DNA from: Pelosinus fermentans DSM 17108
GTDB lineage: Bacteria; Bacillota; Negativicutes; DSM-13327
Assembly: GCF_000271485.2 (NCBI RefSeq)
Contig: NZ_AKVN02000001.1
Coordinates: forward strand, 2,815,501-2,879,500
Direction of reading: 5' to 3'
Length of the DNA: 64,000 bases
Shown here: positions 53,983-63,272 of the stretch, in pieces
How the letters are laid out: each line of letters begins with the position of its first letter
Position numbering within the stretch: position 1 is the first letter of the stretch
Notes under the pieces: model-generated
Databases searched by the model: none
Seen by the model: only the letters and a program-made list of their open reading frames with translations
What the model was told of the DNA's origin: nothing
Translations under genes and position numbers: made by a program

Positions 53983-55980
53983 CTAGTTGCTTTTCAATAC
54001 CTTCTTGGTTACTGCAACAACATTTTCTGTAGTGAAACCAAATTTATTAAATAATGTTTTCGCTGGCGCTGATGCCCCAAAACCTTTCATGGTTACATAG
54101 GCACCATCAAGTCCAACATACTTGCCCCAACCAAAATCGCTGGCTGCTTCTACTGCAACTCTCCCTCTCACGGCTTTGGGCAGCACGCTTTCTTTATATT
54201 CGTCTGACTGCTCCTCAAAAACATCTACAGATGGCATACTTACGACTCTTACATCAATATTTTCTTTCGCTAATTCTACTTTGGCATTCACTGCCAATTC
54301 CACTTCTGATCCGCTTGCTATAATAATTCCATCTGGCACTGCTTTATTGGAATCGGCCAGGACATATCCACCTTTTAAAGCTTCTTTGCTTGCCCCTTTT
54401 AGCTGTGGCAGATTTTGCCTTGATAACACCAAAGCAGTCGGCGTTTTTGCCGATGTAATGGCATAGTACCATGCAGCACATGTTTCGGTTGCATCTGCTG
54501 GTCTGAACACGGTGAAATTCGGCATTGCTCTCAGCATGGCTAATTGTTCGATTGGTTCATGGGTGGGACCATCTTCACCAACACCGATGCTGTCATGCGT
54601 CAAAACATATGTAACAGGCAGTTCCATCAGTGATGCCAATCTTGCCATTGGTTTTACATAGTCACTAAATACAAAGAAAGTCCCAACAAACGTTTTCAGT
54701 CCTCCATGCAATGCAAGACCATTACCAATTGCTGCCATTCCGAGTTCTCTTACACCATAGTGAATATTTCTGCCGCTGTAGTTCGTTTTTGAAAAATCTC
54801 CGGCATCTTTCATATGTGTTTTATTGGAAGGCGCAAGATCGGCACTGCCGCCAATAAAGTTTGGCAATATATCTTTAATGCGGTTGATCATAACTCCAGA
54901 CAGGTTTCGCGTTGCGTCTGGCTTGTCAGCATAAGCCCAGAACTCTTCTTTATTAAGAAGATCTGTTAATGCATTGGTATCGAAATATTGCTGCCAAAGA
55001 GTTTTCATCTCAGGGTATTTTTCACTATAGGCCAAAAACAGCTTATTCCAAGTTGTTTCATCCTCTGCTTTTTTTTCTGCAATCTTTTTGTAATGATGGT
55101 AAACTGCATCAGGGACATAAAACGCATCTTGTTTTTCCCATCCGAGATTTTCTTTTAAAGCTGCAACATTTTCTATACCTAAGGGTTCGCCATGTGCACT
55201 TGCTTTGCATTGTTTTGCCGGGCAGCCATAGCCAATCTGTGTTTTTACTATGATAAATGATGGTTTATTGGTTTCGGCTTTTGCCTCTTGAATTGCCTTT
55301 CCAATTGCCTCAAGATCATTTCCATCCTCTACTATGATAGTCTGGAAACCAAATGCCTGCATTCTTTTTTCTACATCTTCTGTGAAAGCAATATCCGTGC
55401 TTCCTTCTATGGTAATGTTGTTGCTATCGTAAAATACAATCAGCTTACTTAGACTCAAGGTTCCTGCCAATGATAGCACTTCTGAGGTGATTCCTTCCAT
55501 CATGCATCCATCACCGCCTAGTACATAGGTATAATGATCTACGATAGGAAATCCCTCTTTATTAAATATGGAAGAAAGATGGGCTTCTGCCATTGCCATA
55601 CCTACGGACATACCCATACCAGCGCCAAGTGGCCCGGTTGTAGCTTCCACTCCTACGGTATGACCATATTCCGGATGACCTGGAGTCAGCGAATCCTCTT
55701 GCCGAAATTGCGCTAGATCTTCAATTGACAAATTACCATAGCCAAATAAATGTAATAGCGAATAGAGTAATGCAGATCCATGACCGGCTGATAAAACAAA
55801 GCGGTCTCGATTTACCCATTTCGGATTTTTAGGATTGTGTTTCATGTGATTTGCCCATAATTCATAAGCCATGGCTGCGCAGCCAAGGGGCAGTCCAGGA
55901 TGACCGGAATTCGCTTTTTGTACAGAATCTGCCGCTAGAATTCGAATTGCATTTACTGACATTTCTTCTATTTTACCCAT
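53983..55980 (-). CDS. tkt: Transketolase
   Basis: 665 residues. Thiamine diphosphate domain: HPGLPLGCAAMAYELWANH, and LGGDGCMMEGITSEVLSLAG (GDG...N motif). The second domain has FFVFSDYVKPMARLASLMEL, and the third starts near LKGGYVLADSNKAVPDG. It transfers two-carbon units between ketose and aldose phosphates. AGGAG precedes the ATG. Its position between the polyol PTS operon and pfkA suggests that the imported substrate becomes a ketose phosphate. Confidence 0.97.
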   Translation of the reverse strand: MGKIEEMSVNAIRILAADSVQKANSGHPGLPLGCAAMAYELWANHMKHNPKNPKWVNRDRFVLSAGHGSALLYSLLHLFGYGNLSIEDLAQFRQEDSLTPGHPEYGHTVGVEATTGPLGAGMGMSVGMAMAEAHLSSIFNKEGFPIVDHYTYVLGGDGCMMEGITSEVLSLAGTLSLSKLIVFYDSNNITIEGSTDIAFTEDVEKRMQAFGFQTIIVEDGNDLEAIGKAIQEAKAETNKPSFIIVKTQIGYGCPAKQCKASAHGEPLGIENVAALKENLGWEKQDAFYVPDAVYHHYKKIAEKKAEDETTWNKLFLAYSEKYPEMKTLWQQYFDTNALTDLLNKEEFWAYADKPDATRNLSGVMINRIKDILPNFIGGSADLAPSNKTHMKDAGDFSKTNYSGRNIHYGVRELGMAAIGNGLALHGGLKTFVGTFFVFSDYVKPMARLASLMELPVTYVLTHDSIGVGEDGPTHEPIEQLAMLRAMPNFTVFRPADATETCAAWYYAITSAKTPTALVLSRQNLPQLKGASKEALKGGYVLADSNKAVPDGIIIASGSEVELAVNAKVELAKENIDVRVVSMPSVDVFEEQSDEYKESVLPKAVRGRVAVEAASDFGWGKYVGLDGAYVTMKGFGASAPAKTLFNKFGFTTENVVAVTKKVLKSN

Positions 55981-56024
55981 TTGTTTCTCTCCTTTTACAT
56001 ACTGTTTTTTTGTAATTAGTAGTT

Positions 56025-56070
56025 TTACAATAAAAGCTGATATGAAAAATCATATCAGCTTTTATTGTAA
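56025..56070 (-). terminator. Perfect 21-bp-arm hairpin between the oxidoreductase and tkt genes
   Basis: TTACAATAAAAGCTGATATGA and its exact reverse complement have a four-base loop. It lies in the 110-bp gap between two leftward genes. There is no good T run beyond the stem, so partial read-through into tkt is possible. Confidence 0.75.
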
Positions 56071-56089
56071 CTCTTAATCGATAAATATT

Positions 56090-57385
56090 CTACTTGTTAT
56101 ATATCGCATCTTGTTCTTTACGAAGTTTGTAGATCAGTGTTGTTTGATCTAATTCCACCATATCCAACGTTAAAAGCTGACCTTTTTTCGCATCTTTTAA
56201 CATGCGAGTCTTGTTCGATACCAAACCGTAAGGAACATAACCTTTAGCATCAGATTCTGCAGCACTGGCAATCGAGCCATAGGTTGTGTAACAACCAATA
56301 CCATCAATGTATTGACCCGCTTTCAAATCTGTTTTTGCAACAGTAATGCATTCACTCACAAGACCATCGATAGGCACGATCGTAGATTCACCATCAATTA
56401 CAGCTTTCGCAACGGTTAATGGAGTTTCTAAGTTACACAAATGATATGGACGATACAAAATCCATAATGGACCATTACCCATACTGTGATAGCGCATTTG
56501 ATAGGCGATTTCTTCATTTTCAGTAGAAACAGCAACAAATACTCCTGGGGCAATGCCATTTACATATTCAACAACACCATGTTTATTTAAGATACCGCCA
56601 TCTTGTTTGAGTCTATATAAGTCCGGCAATTCTTTCACAGTCGCTGCAACACCATGTCCGCCGATTACATCTGGAATCAACCCGGTAGCATTTGACATAG
56701 CCGTCATTTCTACCATCGTTTTTGTACCATCTTTGAAAGAGCAGAGCATTTTAGGACTCATCTTACGTCGAGTTGCTTCTTCCAGTACACTATCCGGATT
56801 GCAGGCATAGTCAAGTTTATTGTTTTTGCCTTTTCCCATAACTTTAACATCCATACCCATTGCTTTGGCAAAACAATATAATTCCATAACAGCGCCAGGC
56901 TCATCACCAGCCGAACCAGTATAAATAACGCCTTGTTGTGCCGCTAACCGTTTCAGATAGGGTCCAATAACAACGTCTGTTTCCACATTCAGCATGACCA
57001 CATGTTTACCATTTCTCATGGCATCCGTTGCCACTTTCGCACCTACATCGGGAACGCCCGTAGCATCAATTGCACATTCTACCAAATTAGCTTGAGAAAT
57101 GAGGTCTGCATTGACAGTCGCAACATATTTTCCAGCTTCTATCCATTTATTTGCATCTGCAAGAGTATCAACAATAGCAATTTGATCGTCTTTTATGCCG
57201 GCATAATGAAAGGCATGTACAGCATTTTCAACATTAATATCGGATACGATGGACGGCATGATGCCTTGCATCAATACCATTTGCGTCACCATACCTCTTC
57301 CCATTTGTCCTGCTCCTACAATACCTGTACGAATGATTTTTCCTTCTTGTTGGCGTTTAATTAGTTTCTGATTCATATTTAACAT
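56090..57385 (-). CDS. SAF-domain homoserine dehydrogenase-like oxidoreductase (COG4091 type)
   Basis: 431 residues. The N-terminal Rossmann fold reads IIRTGIVGAGQMGRGMVTQM (GxGxxG) and the central part has VECAIDATGVPDVGAKVATD. A SAF domain lies at the C-terminus (AKTDLKAGQYIDGIGCYTTY). In COG4091 proteins this is an NAD(P)-dependent dehydrogenase of uncertain substrate. Here it directly follows a glucitol-family PTS operon that has no SrlD/GutD dehydrogenase. By inference it oxidises the imported polyol phosphate. AAGGAG lies before the ATG. It lies about 80 bp behind the IIA gene. Confidence 0.82.
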   Translation of the reverse strand: MLNMNQKLIKRQQEGKIIRTGIVGAGQMGRGMVTQMVLMQGIMPSIVSDINVENAVHAFHYAGIKDDQIAIVDTLADANKWIEAGKYVATVNADLISQANLVECAIDATGVPDVGAKVATDAMRNGKHVVMLNVETDVVIGPYLKRLAAQQGVIYTGSAGDEPGAVMELYCFAKAMGMDVKVMGKGKNNKLDYACNPDSVLEEATRRKMSPKMLCSFKDGTKTMVEMTAMSNATGLIPDVIGGHGVAATVKELPDLYRLKQDGGILNKHGVVEYVNGIAPGVFVAVSTENEEIAYQMRYHSMGNGPLWILYRPYHLCNLETPLTVAKAVIDGESTIVPIDGLVSECITVAKTDLKAGQYIDGIGCYTTYGSIASAAESDAKGYVPYGLVSNKTRMLKDAKKGQLLTLDMVELDQTTLIYKLRKEQDAIYNK

Positions 57386-57462
57386 AGTAGAGCTCCTTTT
57401 AGTATTATTATTTTAAAATTCACAACAAGTTAAATAGTTCAGCTTCCTGTAAAATTTAATCG

Positions 57463-57831
57463 TTAAAAAATTTCAATGATACCACCTAGGGTAATATCTT
57501 CTGGGATTAATTCTTCCCCTTCCAGCATAATGCAGCCGGGACGTTCGGGTTCTGTACCACCTTTAAAGCTAAAGGTACAATGACCAAGTTCTTTTAAGGT
57601 ATGGGGCGCTTCAGAACCAATTGCCGTTATCGTAAATGCCTTATCACAAATAATTACGGTATCGCCTACCGCCAACTCTGTAAGGAGTGGGGCAGGTTTG
57701 TGTAAAACCGCAATTTCTTGCAATTCCAGTGGTGCTCCTTCATTAAAAATGATAATAAAATTCAAGTCTTTATCACTAAGAAACTCAAAAGCACCTGTTC
57801 CCCAGCCAGTAATCGCAGAATGATATTTCAT
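57463..57831 (-). CDS. srlB: PTS glucitol/sorbitol-family IIA protein
   Basis: 122 residues of the small all-beta IIA(Gut) fold. Family features: FNEGAPLELQEIAVLHKP with a His, the phosphorylated one being probably in this region, and AIGSEAPHTLKELGHCTFSF. GGGGGAA precedes the ATG. It accepts phosphate from HPr and passes it to the IIB domain of the next protein. It is in the same operon as srlE and srlA. Confidence 0.88.
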   Translation of the reverse strand: MKYHSAITGWGTGAFEFLSDKDLNFIIIFNEGAPLELQEIAVLHKPAPLLTELAVGDTVIICDKAFTITAIGSEAPHTLKELGHCTFSFKGGTEPERPGCIMLEGEELIPEDITLGGIIEIF

Positions 57832-57854
57832 TTGTTTTCCCCCTTCTGATTTGC

Positions 57855-58865
57855 TTAATACATACCAAAGCTGAATAAATACGCAATAATAACTGATAAA
57901 GGTCCGGTGATGATGCGTGAATATAACACTGCAGGAACACCAAGTTCAATGGTTTCAGGCTCAGCTTCCCCGAGGCTTAATCCTACGGGAACAAAGTCTC
58001 CACCTACCTGTGCATTAATTGCGAATAAAGCAGGTAATGCATATTGCACCGGAATATGGCCTAAACCAATTTCAACCCCCAGCAAGGTTCCCACAACTTG
58101 TGCAATAACTGCACCTGGACCAATAACTGGTGATATAAAAGGCAGGGAGCACACAACGGAAATGACCAGCATCCCTGGCAGTGTACTTGCCAATGGCGAA
58201 ATAGTAGTCGCAATCAGGGTTCCAATACCAGATACTTTAATAATCCCAATGATCATACTTACAAATGCCATAAATGGTAAAATACTCTTTATGACCATAT
58301 CAATGGTATCTCGGCCTGCCTGATAGAATTTATTTACGACTCCGCCAACACCAATCCCAAGACGGGTAATAATATTCTTCTTTTTCCCAGCATTCATTGC
58401 TGCCAGTTCGGCTCTTGCCTGGGCTTTTGTTTTTGGCTCAGCATTAGCTGTTTTTTGCTCAACAGCAGTTCCTTCTTTGCTTGTTAAGACAGCGCCTTCA
58501 GCAGCATATGCCAGTGTTTTTTCGGTGACTGCTGATACATATAAATTTTCGGTAATAAACTGAGCCAGTGGTCCTACTTTCCCAACGGGCGTTAAATTTA
58601 CCGTAAAGACTTTCTTTTTTGGGTAAACGCCACAACGCGCTGTCCCCCCGCAATCCACAACGGCAACCAACATTTCATGATCCGGGACCGATGTCACAAA
58701 TCCGTCAATCGCTTCACAACCTGTCATTTCCGCTATTTTAGCTGCCACTGGATGAATACCGCCACCAGTAACGCTCACAATTTTATTGCAGGTATCGGTT
58801 GGCATGATCGTTAAAGGACCACCCCAGCCGCCGTTTCCTTTTGAAATGGTAATGGATTTATACAT
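57855..58865 (-). CDS. srlE: PTS glucitol/sorbitol-family IIBC protein
   Basis: 336 residues. The N-terminal IIB part has VVDCGGTARCGVYPKKK, with the phosphorylated cysteine in the VVDCGG loop. The C-terminal IIC part has several membrane helices (LPFMAFVSMIIGIIKVSGIG, LPGMLVISVVCSLPFISPVI). A short Ala/Glu/Lys-rich linker (AEPKTKAQARAELAAM) joins them. AGAGGA is upstream. It is part of the leftward PTS operon. Confidence 0.93.
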   Translation of the reverse strand: MYKSITISKGNGGWGGPLTIMPTDTCNKIVSVTGGGIHPVAAKIAEMTGCEAIDGFVTSVPDHEMLVAVVDCGGTARCGVYPKKKVFTVNLTPVGKVGPLAQFITENLYVSAVTEKTLAYAAEGAVLTSKEGTAVEQKTANAEPKTKAQARAELAAMNAGKKKNIITRLGIGVGGVVNKFYQAGRDTIDMVIKSILPFMAFVSMIIGIIKVSGIGTLIATTISPLASTLPGMLVISVVCSLPFISPVIGPGAVIAQVVGTLLGVEIGLGHIPVQYALPALFAINAQVGGDFVPVGLSLGEAEPETIELGVPAVLYSRIITGPLSVIIAYLFSFGMY

Positions 58866-58911
58866 AAAATCATTCCTCTCTACAATTTATAATCAAACAG
58901 TGCAGTAATCT

Positions 58912-59430
58912 TTATTGCTCTCTTGCTTTCATTGCAGCATAAATCTTTTCTGTCACAAAACCACGTATTAAGATAACAATGATTCCAACCAGAAAATATC
59001 TGACAGCTAAAGAACCTAACGGATAACCAAGAGCTGTAACCCCTGCAGCTATCCCCATATAAACAAATAATTCACCGCCATTAGCATGAGGGAATAATCC
59101 CGTTACCGGATGCAGAAAACTTACTGTTGCATCATAAAAAGCAGGTTTATGCTTTTCTTCTACAAAACGTCCAAAACTATAGCACATGGGATTTCCTAAA
59201 AATAAAACAGATAATATCGGCAGTATCGTATAACGGGTAATAATATTGGTTGTCGCTTTTTGTGCCAACCTCTGAACACGTTCTTCACCGATTAATTTGA
59301 TAACAGCACTCACTGCCGTCATCAGAACAACGATTAGCGGAATAATCCCAATTACCCATCCTGCAAAGGTATCTGCTCCCGCTTTAAAAAGCTCCATAAA
59401 ACCATTGGCCAATTCAGCTATTAATTCCAT
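58912..59430 (-). CDS. srlA: PTS glucitol/sorbitol-family IIC2 protein
   Basis: 172 residues from ATG 59430 (GGAGG eight bases upstream; the upstream ATG 59445 is overlapped by this RBS). Four membrane segments. LSVLFLGNPMCYSFGRFVEE and VSFLHPVTGLFPHANGGELF are characteristic of SrlA/GutA. It forms the channel with the IIC part of SrlE. Confidence 0.93.
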   Translation of the reverse strand: MELIAELANGFMELFKAGADTFAGWVIGIIPLIVVLMTAVSAVIKLIGEERVQRLAQKATTNIITRYTILPILSVLFLGNPMCYSFGRFVEEKHKPAFYDATVSFLHPVTGLFPHANGGELFVYMGIAAGVTALGYPLGSLAVRYFLVGIIVILIRGFVTEKIYAAMKAREQ

Positions 59431-59504
59431 ATTCTGCTCCTCCATTTTGTATTTTTTTATTTTTTAAATCTTTTACATATAGGGTTAATCTTAATAAGGC
59501 TATT

Positions 59505-59894
59505 TTATATTTCTATAGGATTCAATCTGAAATTCAAAGCATCCAATGCCTGAATATGTGCTTTATATGCTTTCTGTTTCTTCTCTGGCAGCTCTTCATA
59601 TTCTGCTCGCAGTTGGTAAATGCTTTTACCAATTATCCCGCGAACTTCTTTAAATCCATTAAAAACAGTATATCCCTCCATTATTTCACCCGCTGTAATG
59701 ATTCCCTTACTATTACAAGCAATAACAACGATATTTCCAGGTCTAAATCTGCCTTTTTTGCTGCCAATACCAACATTGCCCATTTTGTGCAATCTTCGAA
59801 CTGCTTTTTTATATTGCTGAACTTGTATATAAGTGCCAATTGCTTGAACAACCATAAGAATGATCAAGCCCAAAAATAAGTTGCTCGAATCCAT
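59505..59894 (-). CDS. gutM: GutM-like glucitol operon activator
   Basis: 129 residues with an N-terminal membrane anchor (LFLGLIILMVVQAIGTYIQV). GIGSKKGRFRPGNIVVIACN and YTVFNGFKEVRGIIGKSIYQ match the GutM family, which activates glucitol operon expression in enterobacteria; the mechanism is poorly known. It sits between the SorC regulator and srlA, which is the usual place. Confidence 0.9.
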   Translation of the reverse strand: MDSSNLFLGLIILMVVQAIGTYIQVQQYKKAVRRLHKMGNVGIGSKKGRFRPGNIVVIACNSKGIITAGEIMEGYTVFNGFKEVRGIIGKSIYQLRAEYEELPEKKQKAYKAHIQALDALNFRLNPIEI

Positions 59895-59921
59895 TGCAAA
59901 TTACCTCCTATTCTCTATCAA

Positions 59922-60896
59922 TCACATCTCAATTAAAGCATTTGCACAATCAAGATCAGTAATCAATATATTTAAGAACCCGCCTTTAATCGCACCCATT
60001 ACGGCTTGTGCTTTCTGGCTGCCGCCCGCAATACCAATCCTCTTTTGTACTTTTTTCAATTGTTCAATTGGCATGCCGGCTACTCTGTCGTTAAACTCTT
60101 TGAAGTTTTCTGTACTGCCGGATTGATCAAAAAATTGTAGTGAAATATCACCAACTGCACCCGCTGCAACAAAGCTATCCAATACTTCTCCATCAATATA
60201 ACCAGTAGTCATCAGTGTTGAACCGCCTCGTTCCGGTATGCCGATTCCCATAATGACAGTACCAACATTCCGATACAGATTAAAAATGCTTCTCACCGAC
60301 TTTTCTTGAAGGAATCCTTCTAATACGGTTACATTTGAAAAAATTGCGGGAGAGAAAAATTGTACACAATCGCCGCCAAATAATTTTGCAAATTCACCAG
60401 CAATGTAGTTGGAGTGAATATCCAATCTACTTTCACCAATACCACCAACAATAGGTACAAAGGTACACCGGATGGCTTCTTCAATATTGCGTTTTGCTCT
60501 AATTACATTTTGCAGCGTCATTCCCATAGAAACCCCTACAATGTCACCATCTTCTAAGGTTCTGGACAGAAAGTTTATTGTTTCTTCTCCTAAGCTGCTG
60601 CTAATTCTTTCTGTACCCGTTTCAATCGGACTTGATTCCACTACAATAACTTCCTTAAGACCAAATTTCTTCTCTAATTCTCGTTCTAGTTTTCCAAATG
60701 TTAAATTGTAGGGATTATTGACCTCAATCTTTACAATGCCTAGCTCTCGGCCTAATTTAATCATCCTTGAAACGGACGGCCTGGAAATATTCAGTTGCTC
60801 ACAAATTTCCTGCTGGCTTATATTATCATCATAGTAAAGGCTGCAGCACTTAAAAATGAGCCTTGTGTCATCAATAATTTTTTTGATAGAAACCAC
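59922..60896 (-). CDS. SorC/DeoR-family sugar-binding transcriptional regulator
   Basis: 324 residues. The HTH reads YYDDNISQQEICEQLNISRP followed by SVSRMIKLGRELGIVKIE. The rest is the SorC sugar-phosphate-binding domain (VIVVESSPIETGTER, VGVSMGMTLQNVI, GGIGESRLDIHSN). The start is probably GTG 60896, preceded by GGGG. It is the first gene of the polyol operon and has a good promoter, so it most likely regulates that operon in response to the polyol phosphate. Confidence 0.9.
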   Translation of the reverse strand: MVSIKKIIDDTRLIFKCCSLYYDDNISQQEICEQLNISRPSVSRMIKLGRELGIVKIEVNNPYNLTFGKLERELEKKFGLKEVIVVESSPIETGTERISSSLGEETINFLSRTLEDGDIVGVSMGMTLQNVIRAKRNIEEAIRCTFVPIVGGIGESRLDIHSNYIAGEFAKLFGGDCVQFFSPAIFSNVTVLEGFLQEKSVRSIFNLYRNVGTVIMGIGIPERGGSTLMTTGYIDGEVLDSFVAAGAVGDISLQFFDQSGSTENFKEFNDRVAGMPIEQLKKVQKRIGIAGGSQKAQAVMGAIKGGFLNILITDLDCANALIEM

Positions 60897-60955
60897 CCCC
60901 GCTTTGCCTCTAATGGCCTTTTCTATGGGTTTACTATTTGTCTTTACAGTTCATT

Positions 60956-60984
60956 ATTATACATTAGGAGCACCATTTTATCAA
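60956..60984 (-). promoter_or_regulatory. Promoter of the polyol operon
   Basis: TTGATA (60984-60979) and TATAAT (60961-60956) are 17 bases apart on the minus strand, about 60 bases before the regulator start. A palindromic ACGTACGT (61000-61007) just upstream of the -35 box is a candidate operator. Confidence 0.7.
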
Positions 60985-61050
60985 TATCTCACAAATAGAA
61001 CGTACGTAAAAGTGTTGCAGTTCAAAATCATATTTTTACATCTGTTCAAT

Positions 61051-61090
61051 AAAAACAGGACCACCCGTCTTAAGGGTGATCCTGTTTTTT
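61051..61090 (-). terminator. Terminator after the ABC exporter gene
   Basis: AACAGGACCACCC pairs with GGGTGATCCTGTT (one mismatch), with A and T runs on both sides. It ends the leftward hlyB-like transcript, directly after its stop at 61092. Confidence 0.75.
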
Positions 61091-61091
61091 T

Positions 61092-63269
61092 TCAACTTAC
61101 ATTTTTGCTCTCAATTTCCTGCAGCCTATACAATTCGTAATAACTGCCTTTTTGGGCCAGCAATTCAAGGTGCGATCCTTGTTCAATGATCTTTCCCTGT
61201 TCCATTACAATAATGGTATCACAGTCACGTATTGTCGTTAGTCGATGAGCGATCATGATTAATGTTCGTCCTGCTGCCATTTGTCCAAGATTCGCTTTTA
61301 TACTATTTTCTGATTCATTGTCTAATGCACTGGTAGCCTCATCAAAAATAAGAATTCTAGGATCTGTAAGCAATGCCCGGGCAATGGCGATGCGTTGTTT
61401 TTGCCCTCCTGATAAGGTAGCACCTCGTTCCCCTACAATCGTGTTATACCCATTGGGCATCTCATTGGCAAATTCATCTACTCCTGCAATCTGTGCCACC
61501 TTCTGTATTTCTTCCATACTCGCATCCATTTTAGCTAATGCAATGTTATCTTTAATACTCCCATTGAACAGATAGGTTTCTTGCAGCACTACCCCTACCT
61601 GTCTTCTCAGCCAAGCAGGTTCTACTTGAGCCATATCCACACCATCAATTAGTATTCTGCCTGTTTCCGGCACATACAGCCTTTGAATGATTTTCGTCAA
61701 GGTACTTTTACCTGATCCCGACCGACCAACAATACCAATACTGGCACCAGCCTCTATTTTCAGATTGATTTGGCTAAGTATCTCATTTGTATCTTCCCGG
61801 TACCGGAAAGTGACTCGATCTAATATAATTTCTCCACGAATCGTTGATAGTGTGGTTCGATTTGGATCAAAAATAGGTTCTGATTTTTCACTCATAATAT
61901 CATCAAGCTGATTGATCGATACTCTTGTCTGTTGGAAGTTCTGCCAAAGATCAACTAATCGCAGTACCGGAGAAACTACAAAACTGGAATACATTTGAAA
62001 AGCAATCAATTCTCCAACCGTTAGCCGATTCTCCATGACTTGATTGATGCCAACCCACAGTATGCTAATCATGCAAAGCTGCTGAATTAACGCTGCAGCA
62101 TTATGACCAATATTGTTTATATTCGCAGTGACAAAAACTGATTTAATATATCTCGATAACATTTCATCCCACTTTTGAATGAAATATTTTTCTACGGCCA
62201 AGGATTTTACAGTTTGGATTCCCGTAATGGCTTCTATCATAAAGGTTTGGTTTGCAGTCTCAAGTTTAAATTTCTCTTTTAATTTCCTTCGAAACAAAGG
62301 GGTCAAGATTAAATTAAGGATGATATAAAGCCCTAAAGCTGCTAATGTTATTCCGGTAAGAGAACCGCTATACGTAAACATGATGGCAAGATAAATTACT
62401 GAAAATACACTGTCGAGAACCGCAGTAAAAGCAGATCCGACAATAAACCCCCGTATCGTATCCAACTCTCGAATGCGAGATACAATCTCACCAACTTTAT
62501 ATTTTTCGAAAAACCGTATTGGCAATGCCATAACATGATGAAAGATTCTTGCACTGAGCGTAACATCAATTTTACTTACGTGGTGGTTCAGCATACAACT
62601 TCTTAACCCATTAATCCATGCTTCAAATATGCAAAGGATTAACATGCCTACAATGAATATATTGAGGGTACTCAGACCGTGATGCACTAAAACCTTATTG
62701 ATAATTACTTGGGTAAATAAAGGGCTCACAAGTCCAAATAGCTGTAACACTAATGAAAGCAGCAGTACTTTACCAAAAGCTTTTTTGTACTGCATAATGA
62801 TCGGGAGAAACCAGGCTAATCCAAATTTGGGCTCTTCTTTTTCGATATAGCTAGGCTGCTTCGCAATCAGAATGATTTTGCCACTCCATTGTTCTAAGAA
62901 AACACTTTCTGCAATGCTTACTGGATGGTTTTTGTAAGGGTCAAAGACAATTGTGTTTTCACGATCTCGATTCAGTATGATTATGTAACAGCCATTTTTT
63001 AAGATCCCAATTGCAGGCAAAGGGAATGATGCTTTACCTTTTTTATTACTGTAATCTGTAAAATGAGCTTTTAGTCCCATTTCTTTCGCTGTTCGGATAA
63101 GAGTTGTTAAATCCATCCCTTCATTGCCTATGATGTGAGCACGACGTATTTGTTTTTCATCGGCTGCAATGCCAATCATTTGGGCTATCATTAGTAAGCA
63201 TTTTAATGCTGAATCAACAAAAATATTATCTTGTAGTTTCACTTCTTCTTGCATATTTTGTTTAGCCAT
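61092..63269 (-). CDS. Type I secretion ABC exporter of the HlyB family
   Basis: 725 residues. The N-terminal 130 residues are a C39-peptidase-like domain without its catalytic residues: at the usual Cys position the sequence reads DSALKCLLMIAQ, and GCYIIIL replaces the usual His. This makes it a CLD of the HlyB type, which binds an unfolded cargo rather than cleaving it. Six membrane helices follow. The nucleotide-binding domain has GRSGSGKST (Walker A), LSGGQKQR (signature), ILIFDEATSALD (Walker B) and AHRLTT (H-loop). It exports proteins with C-terminal signals, probably with the adjacent HlyD. Confidence 0.94.
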   Translation of the reverse strand: MAKQNMQEEVKLQDNIFVDSALKCLLMIAQMIGIAADEKQIRRAHIIGNEGMDLTTLIRTAKEMGLKAHFTDYSNKKGKASFPLPAIGILKNGCYIIILNRDRENTIVFDPYKNHPVSIAESVFLEQWSGKIILIAKQPSYIEKEEPKFGLAWFLPIIMQYKKAFGKVLLLSLVLQLFGLVSPLFTQVIINKVLVHHGLSTLNIFIVGMLILCIFEAWINGLRSCMLNHHVSKIDVTLSARIFHHVMALPIRFFEKYKVGEIVSRIRELDTIRGFIVGSAFTAVLDSVFSVIYLAIMFTYSGSLTGITLAALGLYIILNLILTPLFRRKLKEKFKLETANQTFMIEAITGIQTVKSLAVEKYFIQKWDEMLSRYIKSVFVTANINNIGHNAAALIQQLCMISILWVGINQVMENRLTVGELIAFQMYSSFVVSPVLRLVDLWQNFQQTRVSINQLDDIMSEKSEPIFDPNRTTLSTIRGEIILDRVTFRYREDTNEILSQINLKIEAGASIGIVGRSGSGKSTLTKIIQRLYVPETGRILIDGVDMAQVEPAWLRRQVGVVLQETYLFNGSIKDNIALAKMDASMEEIQKVAQIAGVDEFANEMPNGYNTIVGERGATLSGGQKQRIAIARALLTDPRILIFDEATSALDNESENSIKANLGQMAAGRTLIMIAHRLTTIRDCDTIIVMEQGKIIEQGSHLELLAQKGSYYELYRLQEIESKNVS

Positions 63270-63272
63270 ATC

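Noticed and set aside
58000-58900. A separate sorbitol-6-phosphate dehydrogenase was sought in the PTS operon
   Set aside because: No short-chain dehydrogenase motif (TGxxxGxG with YxxxK) is seen between 52.5 and 61 kb on either strand.
61000-61007. ACGTACGT as a strong operator
   Set aside because: It is only eight bases and could be chance; it is kept as a side remark under the promoter, not as a feature.
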